Positions 1 through 6,432 of a stretch of DNA of 10,548 nt are shown here, one piece after another. The translations under genes were made by a program, and so were the position numbers. The notes under the pieces are model-generated. The model saw only the letters and a program-made list of their open reading frames with translations, searched no databases and was not told the origin of the DNA. The stretch is from assembly GCA_042091035.1 (NCBI GenBank), contig JBELIG010000106.1:1-10548 (forward strand), given 5' to 3'. Position 1 is the stretch's first letter. Each line of letters starts with the position of its first letter. The stretch comes from AM-2324 sp042091035 (GTDB lineage Bacteria > Bacteroidota > Bacteroidia > Chitinophagales > Saprospiraceae).

Positions 1-218
1 TCCCATGCTTCGAATGAATTAGATACTTCAGCATCCTCCATTGCAATATTAATCATTTCAGCTGCTTCCGGTAAGCTAGCTGCATTGTTTGCCTGATCCA
101 TATTGAATGCCGTGTAAGCTCTTTTTGCTTTCTTCAATGCCTTTGCAGGCTCGATCTGCGCGCTTAAAGTAAGGGTACTTGCAAGGATACAAAGTACACC
201 TAACATGAATTTATTCAT
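1..218 (-). CDS. Exported protein of unknown function, N-terminal 72 residues only (3' end outside window)
   Basis: The reading frame starts at an ATG at 218 and runs off the left edge, so only about 72 residues are seen. Residues 1-21 look like a signal peptide: a short basic start (MNK), a hydrophobic run around residues 5-19, and a likely cleavage after Ala20 or Gln21 (LSAQ). The mature part begins with an Ala/Lys-rich, amphipathic-looking helix (residues 24-36), followed by more Ala/Glu-rich sequence. In Bacteroidota the gene after gyrA is often an exported tetratricopeptide-repeat protein, and this start fits that type, but no complete repeat is visible. It lies 25 bp downstream of gyrA on the same strand with no promoter between, so it is probably co-transcribed. 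A second in-frame ATG at 206 is possible but would shorten the signal peptide. Export is fairly sure; the family is inference. Confidence 0.7.
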   Translation of the reverse strand, partial: MNKFMLGVLCILASTLTLSAQIEPAKALKKAKRAYTAFNMDQANNAASLPEAAEMINIAMEDAEVSNSFEAW

Positions 219-243
219 AATTCCGATTTTGTAAATAGTTACT

Positions 244-2865
244 TTATTCATTGTTTGTTTCTTCGTTTGTATTTTGATCATTTTCGTTCTGTTCATTCTC
301 TTCTGCGTTCTGATCACTTTCTGTATCTTCAGCTATTACTGCAACATCTGCAATACTATCTGATTGATCTAGTCTAATGATTCGGACACCCTGAGTAGAT
401 CTACCCATAATTCGAATTTCAGAAACCTTTGAACGAATTGTAACGCCTGATCGAGTTGTGATCATTAGATCATCCGATTCAAGAACAGCTTTAATGGAAA
501 CAACAGGACCTGTTTTATCTGTAACCATCATGTTACGGACACCTTTACCACCTCTATTCGTTAATCGATAATCTGCAAAGGCTGTTCGTTTTCCGTTTCC
601 TTTTTCTGAAACGACCATTACTGCTGTTTCAGTATCTTCAGCATCAAAAGAAATCATGCCGATGACCTCATCATTGTTATTTTCGGCTAAACGTATACCT
701 CTTACACCTGTGGCAGTTCTACCCATAGATCTTACCGCAGCTTCATTAAAGCGAATAGCATTTCCAGATTTATTTGCAATAATCACCTCGCTATTACCCG
801 TTGTTAGTATTGCTTCTAAAAGCTGATCATCTTCATTGATACTAATTGCATTAATACCTCCGACTCTTGGTCTGCTGTAAGCCTCCAAAATTGTCTTTTT
901 AACAAGTCCTTTTTTGGTTGCAAACAGAATATAATGATTGTTGATATATTCCTCTTCACTTAGATTATCTACTAGGATATATGCTTTAACCTTATCATCC
1001 TTAGGAATTGAAAGTATATTTTGAATCACACGTCCAGAAGAAGTCTTCGTAGCCTCTGGAATTTCGTATACTTTGAGCCAGAAACATTTACCTTTTTCGG
1101 TAAATAACATCATATAAGAATGCGTGTTGGCTACAATCATATGCTCCACAAAATCCGCATCACGAGTTTTGGCTCCCATGGCACCTCTTCCCCCACGACT
1201 CTGCGTTCTGTATTCTGAAACAGCTGTTCGCTTAACATATCCTAGTGAAGAAATAGTGACCACAACATCTTCTTGTGGTATCATATCCTCTAAAGAAATA
1301 TCGCCATCTGAATAATTAATTTCAGTTCTACGATCATCACCATATTGCTCTCGAATCACTTCAAGCTCTCCTTTGATCATTGCACGTTGTAGATCTTTAC
1401 TTGCTAGGATATCCTCAAGTCTTGAAATCTCCGACATCAATTCATCGAATTCAGCTTTGATTTTATCACGCTCTAATCCAGTAAGCTTTTGAAGACGCAT
1501 GTCTAATATAGCTTTGGCTTGGTCTAATGTTAATACATTTCCCTCTGCAAGTACTTGTTCCTCAGTTCGAGTTTCTATTAATTCAGAAAACTTAGCCCAA
1601 AAACCGTCTAAATCTTCAATGAACTTACCTTCCATCAAACCAATTCTTGCCTCTTCTGGTGTCTTTGAAGCACGAATAAGTGTGATTACCTTGTCTATAT
1701 AATCAAGAGCTACAAGAAGACCAACCAATATATGTGCTCTCCTTCTTGCTTTATTTAATTCAAACTTAGTTCTTCGAACCACCACCTCGTATCGGAATTT
1801 TATAAATTCCTCAATCATGTCCTTTACATTCAAGGTCAATGGTCTACCATTTACAAGGGCAACATTGTTTACCCCATATGAAGATTGTAGTGGTGTATAT
1901 TTATATAACTGAGACAGGATCACATTTGCCATCGCATCTCTGCGAACTTCAATTACGATACGCAATCCATTCCTGTCGGATTCATCTCTGATATCCGTAA
2001 TACCATCAACTCGCTTAGAATTGACTAGATCTGCGATCTTGACAATCAGATTAGACTTGTTTACTTGGTATGGTATTTCATCAACGATGATAGTTTCTTT
2101 TCCATTCGCAGCTGTTTCGATGCGCACTTTAGCTCTGACCACTACTCTACCACGGCCTGTTTCTAAAGCTTCACGCACGCCTTTCATCCCATAAATGATA
2201 CCTCCAGTTGGAAAATCTGGTGCCTTTATAATTTGACAAAGCTCATCCATCGTGATCTCACCATTCTCAAGGCATGCAATAACACCATCTACAACTTCTG
2301 TTAAGTTATGTGGTAGCATATTTGTTGCCATACCTACAGCGATACCTGAGGCTCCATTAACCAAAAGGTTAGGAACTCTTGCCGGCAAGACAGTAGGTTC
2401 TTTAAGCGTATCATCAAAATTTAGATCAAAATCAACAGTATCTTTTGCAATATCTCCCAAGAAATCATCTGCAATTCGATTCATTCTTGCCTCGGTATAA
2501 CGCATTGCGGCAGGACTATCACCATCCATAGAGCCGAAATTACCCTGTCCATCAACTAGTGGATACCGAAGGGACCAGTACTGAGCCATTCTAACCATAG
2601 TATCATAAACAGCTGTATCACCATGTGGGTGATACTTACCCAGAACCTCACCGACAATACGGGCAGATTTTTTGTATGACTTGTTATAGGTCACCCCAAG
2701 TTCATGCATACCGTATAGAATCCTTCTGTGAACGGGCTTTAATCCATCTCGTACATCAGGTAGTGCTCTAGAGACGATAACCGACATAGAATAATCTATA
2801 TAGGCTGATTTCATCTGATCCTCAATTCTAACCGGTATAATGCGTTGTCGTGAAGATTGATCCAT
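244..2865 (-). CDS. gyrA: DNA gyrase subunit A
   Basis: This is the breakage-reunion subunit of the ATP-dependent type IIA topoisomerase that puts negative supercoils into DNA as GyrA2GyrB2. The protein has 873 residues, close to E. coli GyrA (875). The N-terminus carries the family block (RALPDVRDGLKPVHRRIL, about 33-50). The quinolone-resistance region HPHGDTAVYD spans 79-88, and the catalytic tyrosine is Tyr123 in AAMRYTEARM. The C-terminal beta-pinwheel starts near 530 and opens with a GyrA box, QSRGGRG (555-561), which identifies gyrase rather than ParC. A second, degenerate box-like RGGKG lies at 771-775. The last 25 or so residues form an Asp/Glu/Asn/Gln-rich tail. Thr84 occupies the place of E. 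coli Ser83. The start at 2865 fits the family N-terminus. gyrB is not in the window. A small exported-protein gene follows after 25 bp. Confidence 0.98.
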   Translation of the reverse strand: MDQSSRQRIIPVRIEDQMKSAYIDYSMSVIVSRALPDVRDGLKPVHRRILYGMHELGVTYNKSYKKSARIVGEVLGKYHPHGDTAVYDTMVRMAQYWSLRYPLVDGQGNFGSMDGDSPAAMRYTEARMNRIADDFLGDIAKDTVDFDLNFDDTLKEPTVLPARVPNLLVNGASGIAVGMATNMLPHNLTEVVDGVIACLENGEITMDELCQIIKAPDFPTGGIIYGMKGVREALETGRGRVVVRAKVRIETAANGKETIIVDEIPYQVNKSNLIVKIADLVNSKRVDGITDIRDESDRNGLRIVIEVRRDAMANVILSQLYKYTPLQSSYGVNNVALVNGRPLTLNVKDMIEEFIKFRYEVVVRRTKFELNKARRRAHILVGLLVALDYIDKVITLIRASKTPEEARIGLMEGKFIEDLDGFWAKFSELIETRTEEQVLAEGNVLTLDQAKAILDMRLQKLTGLERDKIKAEFDELMSEISRLEDILASKDLQRAMIKGELEVIREQYGDDRRTEINYSDGDISLEDMIPQEDVVVTISSLGYVKRTAVSEYRTQSRGGRGAMGAKTRDADFVEHMIVANTHSYMMLFTEKGKCFWLKVYEIPEATKTSSGRVIQNILSIPKDDKVKAYILVDNLSEEEYINNHYILFATKKGLVKKTILEAYSRPRVGGINAISINEDDQLLEAILTTGNSEVIIANKSGNAIRFNEAAVRSMGRTATGVRGIRLAENNNDEVIGMISFDAEDTETAVMVVSEKGNGKRTAFADYRLTNRGGKGVRNMMVTDKTGPVVSIKAVLESDDLMITTRSGVTIRSKVSEIRIMGRSTQGVRIIRLDQSDSIADVAVIAEDTESDQNAEENEQNENDQNTNEETNNE

Positions 2866-2888
2866 TTAATTATGTTTGTTTGTTAAAC

Positions 2889-2919
2889 TAAATTTACAAG
2901 CTGTTTTACCAGACTGAAA
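2889..2919 (-). promoter_or_regulatory. Possible gyrA promoter
   Basis: On the minus strand TTTC (2916-2919) is followed after 19 bp by TAAATTTA (2889-2896). Each box differs from the Bacteroidota consensus (TTTG and TAnnTTTG) at one position. A start near 2882 would leave a leader of under 20 nt before the gyrA ATG at 2865. The spacing is right but both boxes are imperfect. Confidence 0.35.
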
Positions 2920-2974
2920 CATTAGTTGTTTTAAAGGGACAAATTTAAGAAAAGCCCCATTTATAAAGAAATAT

Positions 2975-2997
2975 TCTGTACTTAAACTTAGTACAGA
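2975..2997. repeat. Perfect inverted repeat in the gyrA/ubiE divergent region
   Basis: TCTGTACT (2975-2982) and AGTACAGA (2990-2997) are exact reverse complements separated by 7 bp (TAAACTT). No T-tract follows on either strand, so it is not a typical intrinsic terminator. It lies about 110 bp upstream of gyrA and 135 bp upstream of ubiE, in the 267-bp region between these divergent genes. A dimeric regulator's operator is the simplest idea. The half-site spacing does not match the E. coli LexA box (CTGT-N8-ACAG), since here it is CTGT-N13-ACAG. Confidence 0.5.
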
Positions 2998-3107
2998 GTT
3001 TAAATACATTTAACAGTAACCTAACACAATTTTGTAAAAAGGAGTTCTTTAAAGCCTAGTATCTGTTCTTAGAGCAAATACTTTATTTATTTAAGCTTAT
3101 TATATTC

Positions 3108-3115
3108 TATATTTG
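3108..3115 (+). promoter_or_regulatory. Probable -7 element of the ubiE promoter
   Basis: TATATTTG matches the Bacteroidota -7 box TAnnTTTG exactly. Only T/A-rich sequence without a clear TTTG lies at the expected upstream distance, so the -33 box is weak. Transcription would begin near 3120-3122, giving a leader of only about 11-13 nt before the TTG start at 3133. Confidence 0.5.
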
Positions 3116-3132
3116 CCAAAAAAATAACAGCT

Positions 3133-3861
3133 TTGAGTAAAGTAGTAAAACCGTACCAGGAGAAAGGAAGTAAGAAGGAACAAGTTTCTAATATGTTCAA
3201 CAATATTGCGAAAAAATACGATCTTCTTAACCGTGTTCTTTCCCTTGGTATTGATAAAATATGGCGAAAAAGAGCCATTAATATTTTAAAGGAATCCAAT
3301 CCGAAAAGAATACTAGATGTTGCAACAGGTACAGCCGATGTTGCCATATCTACTGCAGGTATCATACATCCAGAATCAATAGTTGGAATTGATATATCTA
3401 GTGAAATGCTCGAGGTTGGAAAAAAGAAGATCAAAAAACTAGGCCTTGAAGATACGATTAAGCTGAATCTTGGAGATTCAGAAGCAATAGAGTTCGAAGA
3501 CAATTACTTTGATGCTGCAACTGTAGCTTTTGGAGTTAGAAATTTTGAAAATCTGGAGAAGGGTATTGGAGAGATGTTGCGTGTGGTTAAAAAAGGAGGA
3601 ACTGTATTAATTCTTGAGTTCTCGAAACCCAATACTTTTCCATTCAAACAAATTTTCCAATTTTACTTTAAATTTATCTTACCATTTATAGGTAGATTTA
3701 CATCAAAGGACCCTAAAGCCTATAAATATTTATTTGACTCAGTACAAGCATTTCCTCAAGGCGAAGAGTTTATCTCGATTATGCAATCCGTGGGGTATAC
3801 TAATTGCAGACAGATCAAGTTAAGTTTAGGTATCTGTTCAATATACCTGGGTACTAAATAA
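3133..3861 (+). CDS. ubiE: Demethylmenaquinone methyltransferase (UbiE/MenG)
   Basis: SAM-dependent C-methyltransferase that converts demethylmenaquinone to menaquinone, the respiratory quinone of most Bacteroidota; the same family also acts in ubiquinone synthesis in Proteobacteria. The protein has 242 residues. Family signature 1 is at 29-44 (YDLLNRVLSLGIDKIW), the SAM-binding motif I is at 60-71 (ILDVATGTADVA), an acidic motif GIDIS is at 85-89, and signature 2 is at 150-164 (RVVKKGGTVLILEFS). The start is a TTG at 3133. It is preferred because the N-terminus it gives (VVKPY then KKEQV then MFNNIA) matches the usual UbiE start; the next in-frame ATG (3193, Met21) would remove this block. 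porT follows after 66 bp on the same strand. Confidence 0.95.
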   Translation: MSKVVKPYQEKGSKKEQVSNMFNNIAKKYDLLNRVLSLGIDKIWRKRAINILKESNPKRILDVATGTADVAISTAGIIHPESIVGIDISSEMLEVGKKKIKKLGLEDTIKLNLGDSEAIEFEDNYFDAATVAFGVRNFENLEKGIGEMLRVVKKGGTVLILEFSKPNTFPFKQIFQFYFKFILPFIGRFTSKDPKAYKYLFDSVQAFPQGEEFISIMQSVGYTNCRQIKLSLGICSIYLGTK

Positions 3862-3866
3862 ATTTG
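3859..3866 (+). promoter_or_regulatory. Possible internal promoter box upstream of porT
   Basis: TAAATTTG fits TAnnTTTG exactly and overlaps the ubiE stop codon. No good TTTG lies 19-21 bp upstream. If used, it would start porT transcription about 55 nt before its ATG, independent of ubiE. In AT-rich DNA such an 8-mer can occur by chance. Confidence 0.25.
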
Positions 3867-3927
3867 AATTAACATCCAATAGATCAAGCTCAACGCACGT
3901 TGATAAGATGATTAAACCAAAGTTTCA

Positions 3928-4632
3928 ATGGGAAAAAGACAATTAATAACAATAGGCCTCTTAATATCTATCTGTGCTTTTGCAAGTGCACAAGCAGGTA
4001 GAGGGAACTATAACTTTATGGATTTCCAGCAAAAACCCTATTATTTTGGGATAACGCTTGGAATAAATTCTGCGAATTACGCCATATTCCAGTCTAGAGA
4101 TTTTATTGGAAATTCCAATTTTAACACTATAGAATCAGTGATGGGAACTGGGGGAAATTTTGGTATCGTAACAAACCTAAAGATTGGTAAATATTTTGAT
4201 GTACGGTTCTTGCCTACTTTATCGTTTGCTACACGAAACATAAGATATATTCGTCCTGGAGAGGAAATTTATCAACGAAAAATAGAGAGTGTATTCGCAG
4301 AAATGCCTTTTCATATTCGCTACAAATCAGCTCCATTTAACGATAGTAGATTGTTTGTCATAGGTGGTATCAAATATTCTTTTGATGTAGCAAGTGAATC
4401 TAGAGCAGTTATCAAAGATGTGGAATTGGTAAAAGTCTCTCCCACTGACTTTGCTTTAGAAATAGGTGGAGGTATACAATTCTTCTTCCCTTACTTTATA
4501 TTCTCTCCAGAGATCAAGTTTTCTCATGGCCTTGGAAACACACTTATCTACAATGAGAACCTTGAAGAGTCTCAGATTATAGACAAAATACTTTCAAGGA
4601 CCTTTACGATTTCACTTCACTTTGAAGGTTAA
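3928..4632 (+). CDS. porT: PorT-family outer-membrane beta-barrel protein of the type IX secretion system
   Basis: PorT (SprT in Flavobacterium) is needed for the type IX secretion system, which exports proteins with a C-terminal sorting domain and supports gliding in many Bacteroidota. Its exact role is not settled. The protein has 234 residues, close to the family's size of about 240. Residues 1-21 form a signal peptide ending ASA, with cleavage before Gln22. The rest is alternating, aromatic-rich beta strands as in a small eight-stranded type barrel (for example 39-46, 78-85, 91-101, 123-131, 141-150, 175-186, 190-198), and it ends with a strand reading TFTISLHF (225-232), typical of outer-membrane barrels. 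The ubiE-porT gene order recurs in Bacteroidota and supports the name. The 3' end overlaps the convergent acpH gene by 29 bp. The barrel class is near certain; PorT itself is a strong call from memory of the family. Confidence 0.85.
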   Translation: MGKRQLITIGLLISICAFASAQAGRGNYNFMDFQQKPYYFGITLGINSANYAIFQSRDFIGNSNFNTIESVMGTGGNFGIVTNLKIGKYFDVRFLPTLSFATRNIRYIRPGEEIYQRKIESVFAEMPFHIRYKSAPFNDSRLFVIGGIKYSFDVASESRAVIKDVELVKVSPTDFALEIGGGIQFFFPYFIFSPEIKFSHGLGNTLIYNENLEESQIIDKILSRTFTISLHFEG

Positions 4633-5212
4633 TCTTGGCTCCTAAGTTTATACATTCCTTTATCAAGGATGGAAAAAAGCTCATGAATAATTCATTGAGC
4701 TTTTTTTTATGCTCAATTAAGGACTCTAGACCTCCTTTTATTTGGTCTGGCTTGGAGACTCTCTGCTCCAGCTTATGCAATACAAAATCTATCCCTTCCT
4801 CATGACCATATGAGAACAACCAATCCCCCCCTATCATTCGCTCCGTTTGATATGCTACTTTTTCTGGAAAACCTTCCGTATGGCTAATCAAAACGCCATA
4901 AGCTCTTTTTCTAAAATCAGTAAATGATTCAGTAGAAAAATGTGTCCAATTGAGCACTAAGAAATAGTCGAAAAAAATATCGACCAATATCGGAGCGTAT
5001 TTATGATGCTTAGGTCTTAGTAAGGCGCAGGCTTCTAAAACTTGAGGATGGTTATCAGTAAAAGAATCAATTGAGCGGTGTAAAAAGACGCCAGCTTGAA
5101 TGTTTTTATCAAACTTTTCAAGAGATTTTTTATTCATTAAATCTGCGAGATAATTACCCACCATCAATTTCTCATCGGTGCCTGAAAGGTATAAATGTGC
5201 TAGAAAATTCAT
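4604..5212 (-). CDS. acpH: Acyl carrier protein phosphodiesterase (AcpH, DUF479 family)
   Basis: AcpH removes the 4'-phosphopantetheine arm from holo-ACP to give apo-ACP, part of prosthetic-group turnover in fatty acid synthesis. The protein has 202 residues (E. coli AcpH has 193). Family motifs are seen in order: MNFLAH at 1-6, GNYLAD at 19-24, GVFLHRSID at 41-49 with FTDNHP at 51-56, and VDIFFDYFL at 77-85. The many conserved His and Asp residues fit a metal-dependent hydrolase. The ATG at 5212 is chosen because MNFLAH is the usual start; the frame stays open up to 5374 but that extension would run into ychF and both promoters. The 3' end overlaps porT by 29 bp, convergently. A hairpin flanked by A and T tracts lies within codons about 169-180. 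No ACP or ACP synthase gene is nearby to confirm the substrate. Confidence 0.87.
   Translation of the reverse strand: MNFLAHLYLSGTDEKLMVGNYLADLMNKKSLEKFDKNIQAGVFLHRSIDSFTDNHPQVLEACALLRPKHHKYAPILVDIFFDYFLVLNWTHFSTESFTDFRKRAYGVLISHTEGFPEKVAYQTERMIGGDWLFSYGHEEGIDFVLHKLEQRVSKPDQIKGGLESLIEHKKKLNELFMSFFPSLIKECINLGAKINLQSEVKS
4673..4708 (+). terminator. Intrinsic terminator for porT, inside the acpH coding region
   Basis: An A6 tract and GCTC (4673-4682) pair with GAGC and T8 (4697-4708). Five further base pairs (ATGAA with TTCAT) lie above a single bulged T. The hairpin is followed by eight T residues on the plus strand, 41 nt after the porT stop codon. On the minus strand the same hairpin is followed by six T residues, so it could also act on acpH transcripts. 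Confidence 0.75.
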
Positions 5213-5247
5213 TGATACTAAAGGTATAGATTTTTGGCTTGAGAAAC

Positions 5248-5277
5248 CAAATATTCCTTTAATTTGTCTAAGGCAAA
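5248..5277 (-). promoter_or_regulatory. Probable acpH promoter
   Basis: On the minus strand TTTG (5274-5277) precedes AATATTTG (5248-5255) by 18 bp; the second box has one mismatch to TAnnTTTG. Transcription would start near 5241, about 30 nt before the acpH ATG at 5212. It is interleaved with the ychF promoter on the other strand. Confidence 0.5.
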
Positions 5278-5294
5278 TATTAGACCTATATTTG
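5263..5294 (+). promoter_or_regulatory. ychF promoter
   Basis: TTTG (5263-5266) and TATATTTG (5287-5294) are separated by 20 bp and match the Bacteroidota -33 and -7 boxes exactly. The expected start is near 5301, leaving a leader of about 25 nt that is A-rich (5311-5320) just before the ATG at 5326. It probably drives both ychF and rluE. Confidence 0.75.
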
Positions 5295-5295
5295 C
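5273..5295. repeat. Perfect inverted repeat between the acpH and ychF promoters
   Basis: GCAAATAT (5273-5280) and ATATTTGC (5288-5295) are exact reverse complements separated by 7 bp. The right arm contains most of the ychF -7 box and the left arm contains the acpH -33 box, so the symmetry may simply reflect two promoters facing away from each other, or mark an operator that controls both. Confidence 0.5.
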
Positions 5296-5325
5296 GCCAA
5301 ATTTGAATTAAAAAAAGAAAAGCTA

Positions 5326-6423
5326 ATGGCTCTAAAATGCGGTATCGTTGGACTTCCAAATGTGGGTAAATCAACTCTTTTCAATGCATTAACATCTGCT
5401 AAAGCACTAGCAGCTAACTATCCTTTTGCAACGAAGGATCCTAATGTTGGTATGATCACTGTTCCAGATGCAAGACTAGATAAACTAAGTGAACTGGTAA
5501 GTCCTGAAAAGGTCCAACCAACGACGGTTGAAATCGTAGATATTGCTGGGTTAATCAAAGGTGCTTCTCAAGGGGAAGGCCTAGGAAATCAATTCCTAGG
5601 AAACATAAGAGAGGTAGATGCTATCATACATGTTGTTCGCTGTTTTGAAAATGGTAATATTGTGCATGTAGATGGTAGTATAGACCCGATTAGAGATAAA
5701 GAGACCATTGATGCCGAGTTACTTTTTAAAGATATAGAAACGGTTGATAAGCGAATTGAAAAGCTCAAAAAGCAGGCGAAGTCAGGTAAGAAGGAAGATC
5801 AAAAAGCATTTGAAGTAGCAACAAGTCTTCTTGACCACCTGAATTCAATGAAACCAGCCAGAAGTTTTGAGATTGATGAGACCACTGAAGAGTTGTACAA
5901 AGATCTAAGCCTTTTGACTGGGAAGCCAATTCTTTATGTATGTAATGTGGATGAAGACTCCGTAAATGATGGCAACGAACATACGAGCAAATTCAGAGAA
6001 TTTGTAAAGGATGAACATGCAGAGGTTATTCTAATTAGTGCTGATATTGAAAGTGAAATAGCAGTATTAGATACGAAGGAAGAACGCCTTGAATACTTGG
6101 AAGAACTTGGATTAAATGAACCTGGTGTAAATAAGCTGATAAGTTCTTGTTACAAACTATTGAATTTGATCACGTATTTCACTGCTGGAGTCAAAGAGGT
6201 AAGAGCATGGACTATCGAAAAAGATTGGAAAGCTCCTCAAGCAGCAGGCGTTATTCATACTGATTTTGAAAAGGGTTTTATTCGTGCAGAAGTTATCAAA
6301 TACAATGATTATGTTAACCTTGGATCCGAGTCTAAAGTTAAAGAAGCTGGAAAAATGAATGTTGAGGGTAAAGATTATGTGGTTCAGGACGGAGATGTTA
6401 TGCACTTCCGATTCAATGTATAA
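5326..6423 (+). CDS. ychF: Redox-regulated P-loop ATPase YchF (OLA1 family)
   Basis: YchF is a universally conserved member of the Obg-like P-loop family that prefers ATP over GTP. It binds ribosomes and is linked to translation and oxidative stress responses. The protein has 365 residues, the usual length. The P-loop is at 9-17 (GLPNVGKST), and the G3 motif is at 72-76 (DIAGL), followed by IKGASQGEGLGNQFL. The atypical G4 motif NVDE (207-210) replaces the GTP-specific NKxD and explains the ATP preference. A helical, Lys-rich coiled segment spans about 130-180. The C-terminal TGS domain is at about 279-363, with TAGVKEVRAW, AAGVIHTDFEKGFIRAEVI and the ending FRFNV. The ATG at 5326 gives the standard MALKCGIVGLPNVGKST start. 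rluE follows after 9 bp in a probable operon. Confidence 0.97.
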   Translation: MALKCGIVGLPNVGKSTLFNALTSAKALAANYPFATKDPNVGMITVPDARLDKLSELVSPEKVQPTTVEIVDIAGLIKGASQGEGLGNQFLGNIREVDAIIHVVRCFENGNIVHVDGSIDPIRDKETIDAELLFKDIETVDKRIEKLKKQAKSGKKEDQKAFEVATSLLDHLNSMKPARSFEIDETTEELYKDLSLLTGKPILYVCNVDEDSVNDGNEHTSKFREFVKDEHAEVILISADIESEIAVLDTKEERLEYLEELGLNEPGVNKLISSCYKLLNLITYFTAGVKEVRAWTIEKDWKAPQAAGVIHTDFEKGFIRAEVIKYNDYVNLGSESKVKEAGKMNVEGKDYVVQDGDVMHFRFNV

Positions 6424-6432
6424 ATAATATAA

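Noticed and set aside
3087..3503. Open frame of about 138 codons on the minus strand, antisense to ubiE
   Set aside because: It lies almost wholly within the well-supported ubiE gene and its composition (Ser/Phe/Ile-rich, no recognisable domain) is that of a reverse-frame shadow.
3890..3903. TCAACG-CA-CGTTGA palindrome between ubiE and porT
   Set aside because: The two-base centre cannot form a stable loop, no T-tract follows, and it is too short to argue for an operator without conservation data.
3908..3946. Twelve-codon ORF (ATG at 3908) overlapping the porT start, possible leader peptide
   Set aside because: It has no ribosome binding site and no repeated regulatory codons, and such short frames are expected by chance.
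3860..5311. The 13-mer AAATTTGAATTAA occurs at 3860-3872 and again at 5299-5311, each upstream of a gene
   Set aside because: It is pure AT-rich sequence with one G, its position relative to the two start codons differs (about 55 and 14 nt), and two copies in 10 kb of AT-rich DNA are weak evidence.
5213..5374. Upstream extension of acpH by up to 54 codons to 5374
   Set aside because: It would run through both divergent promoters into ychF, and the family start MNFLAH coincides with the ATG at 5212.
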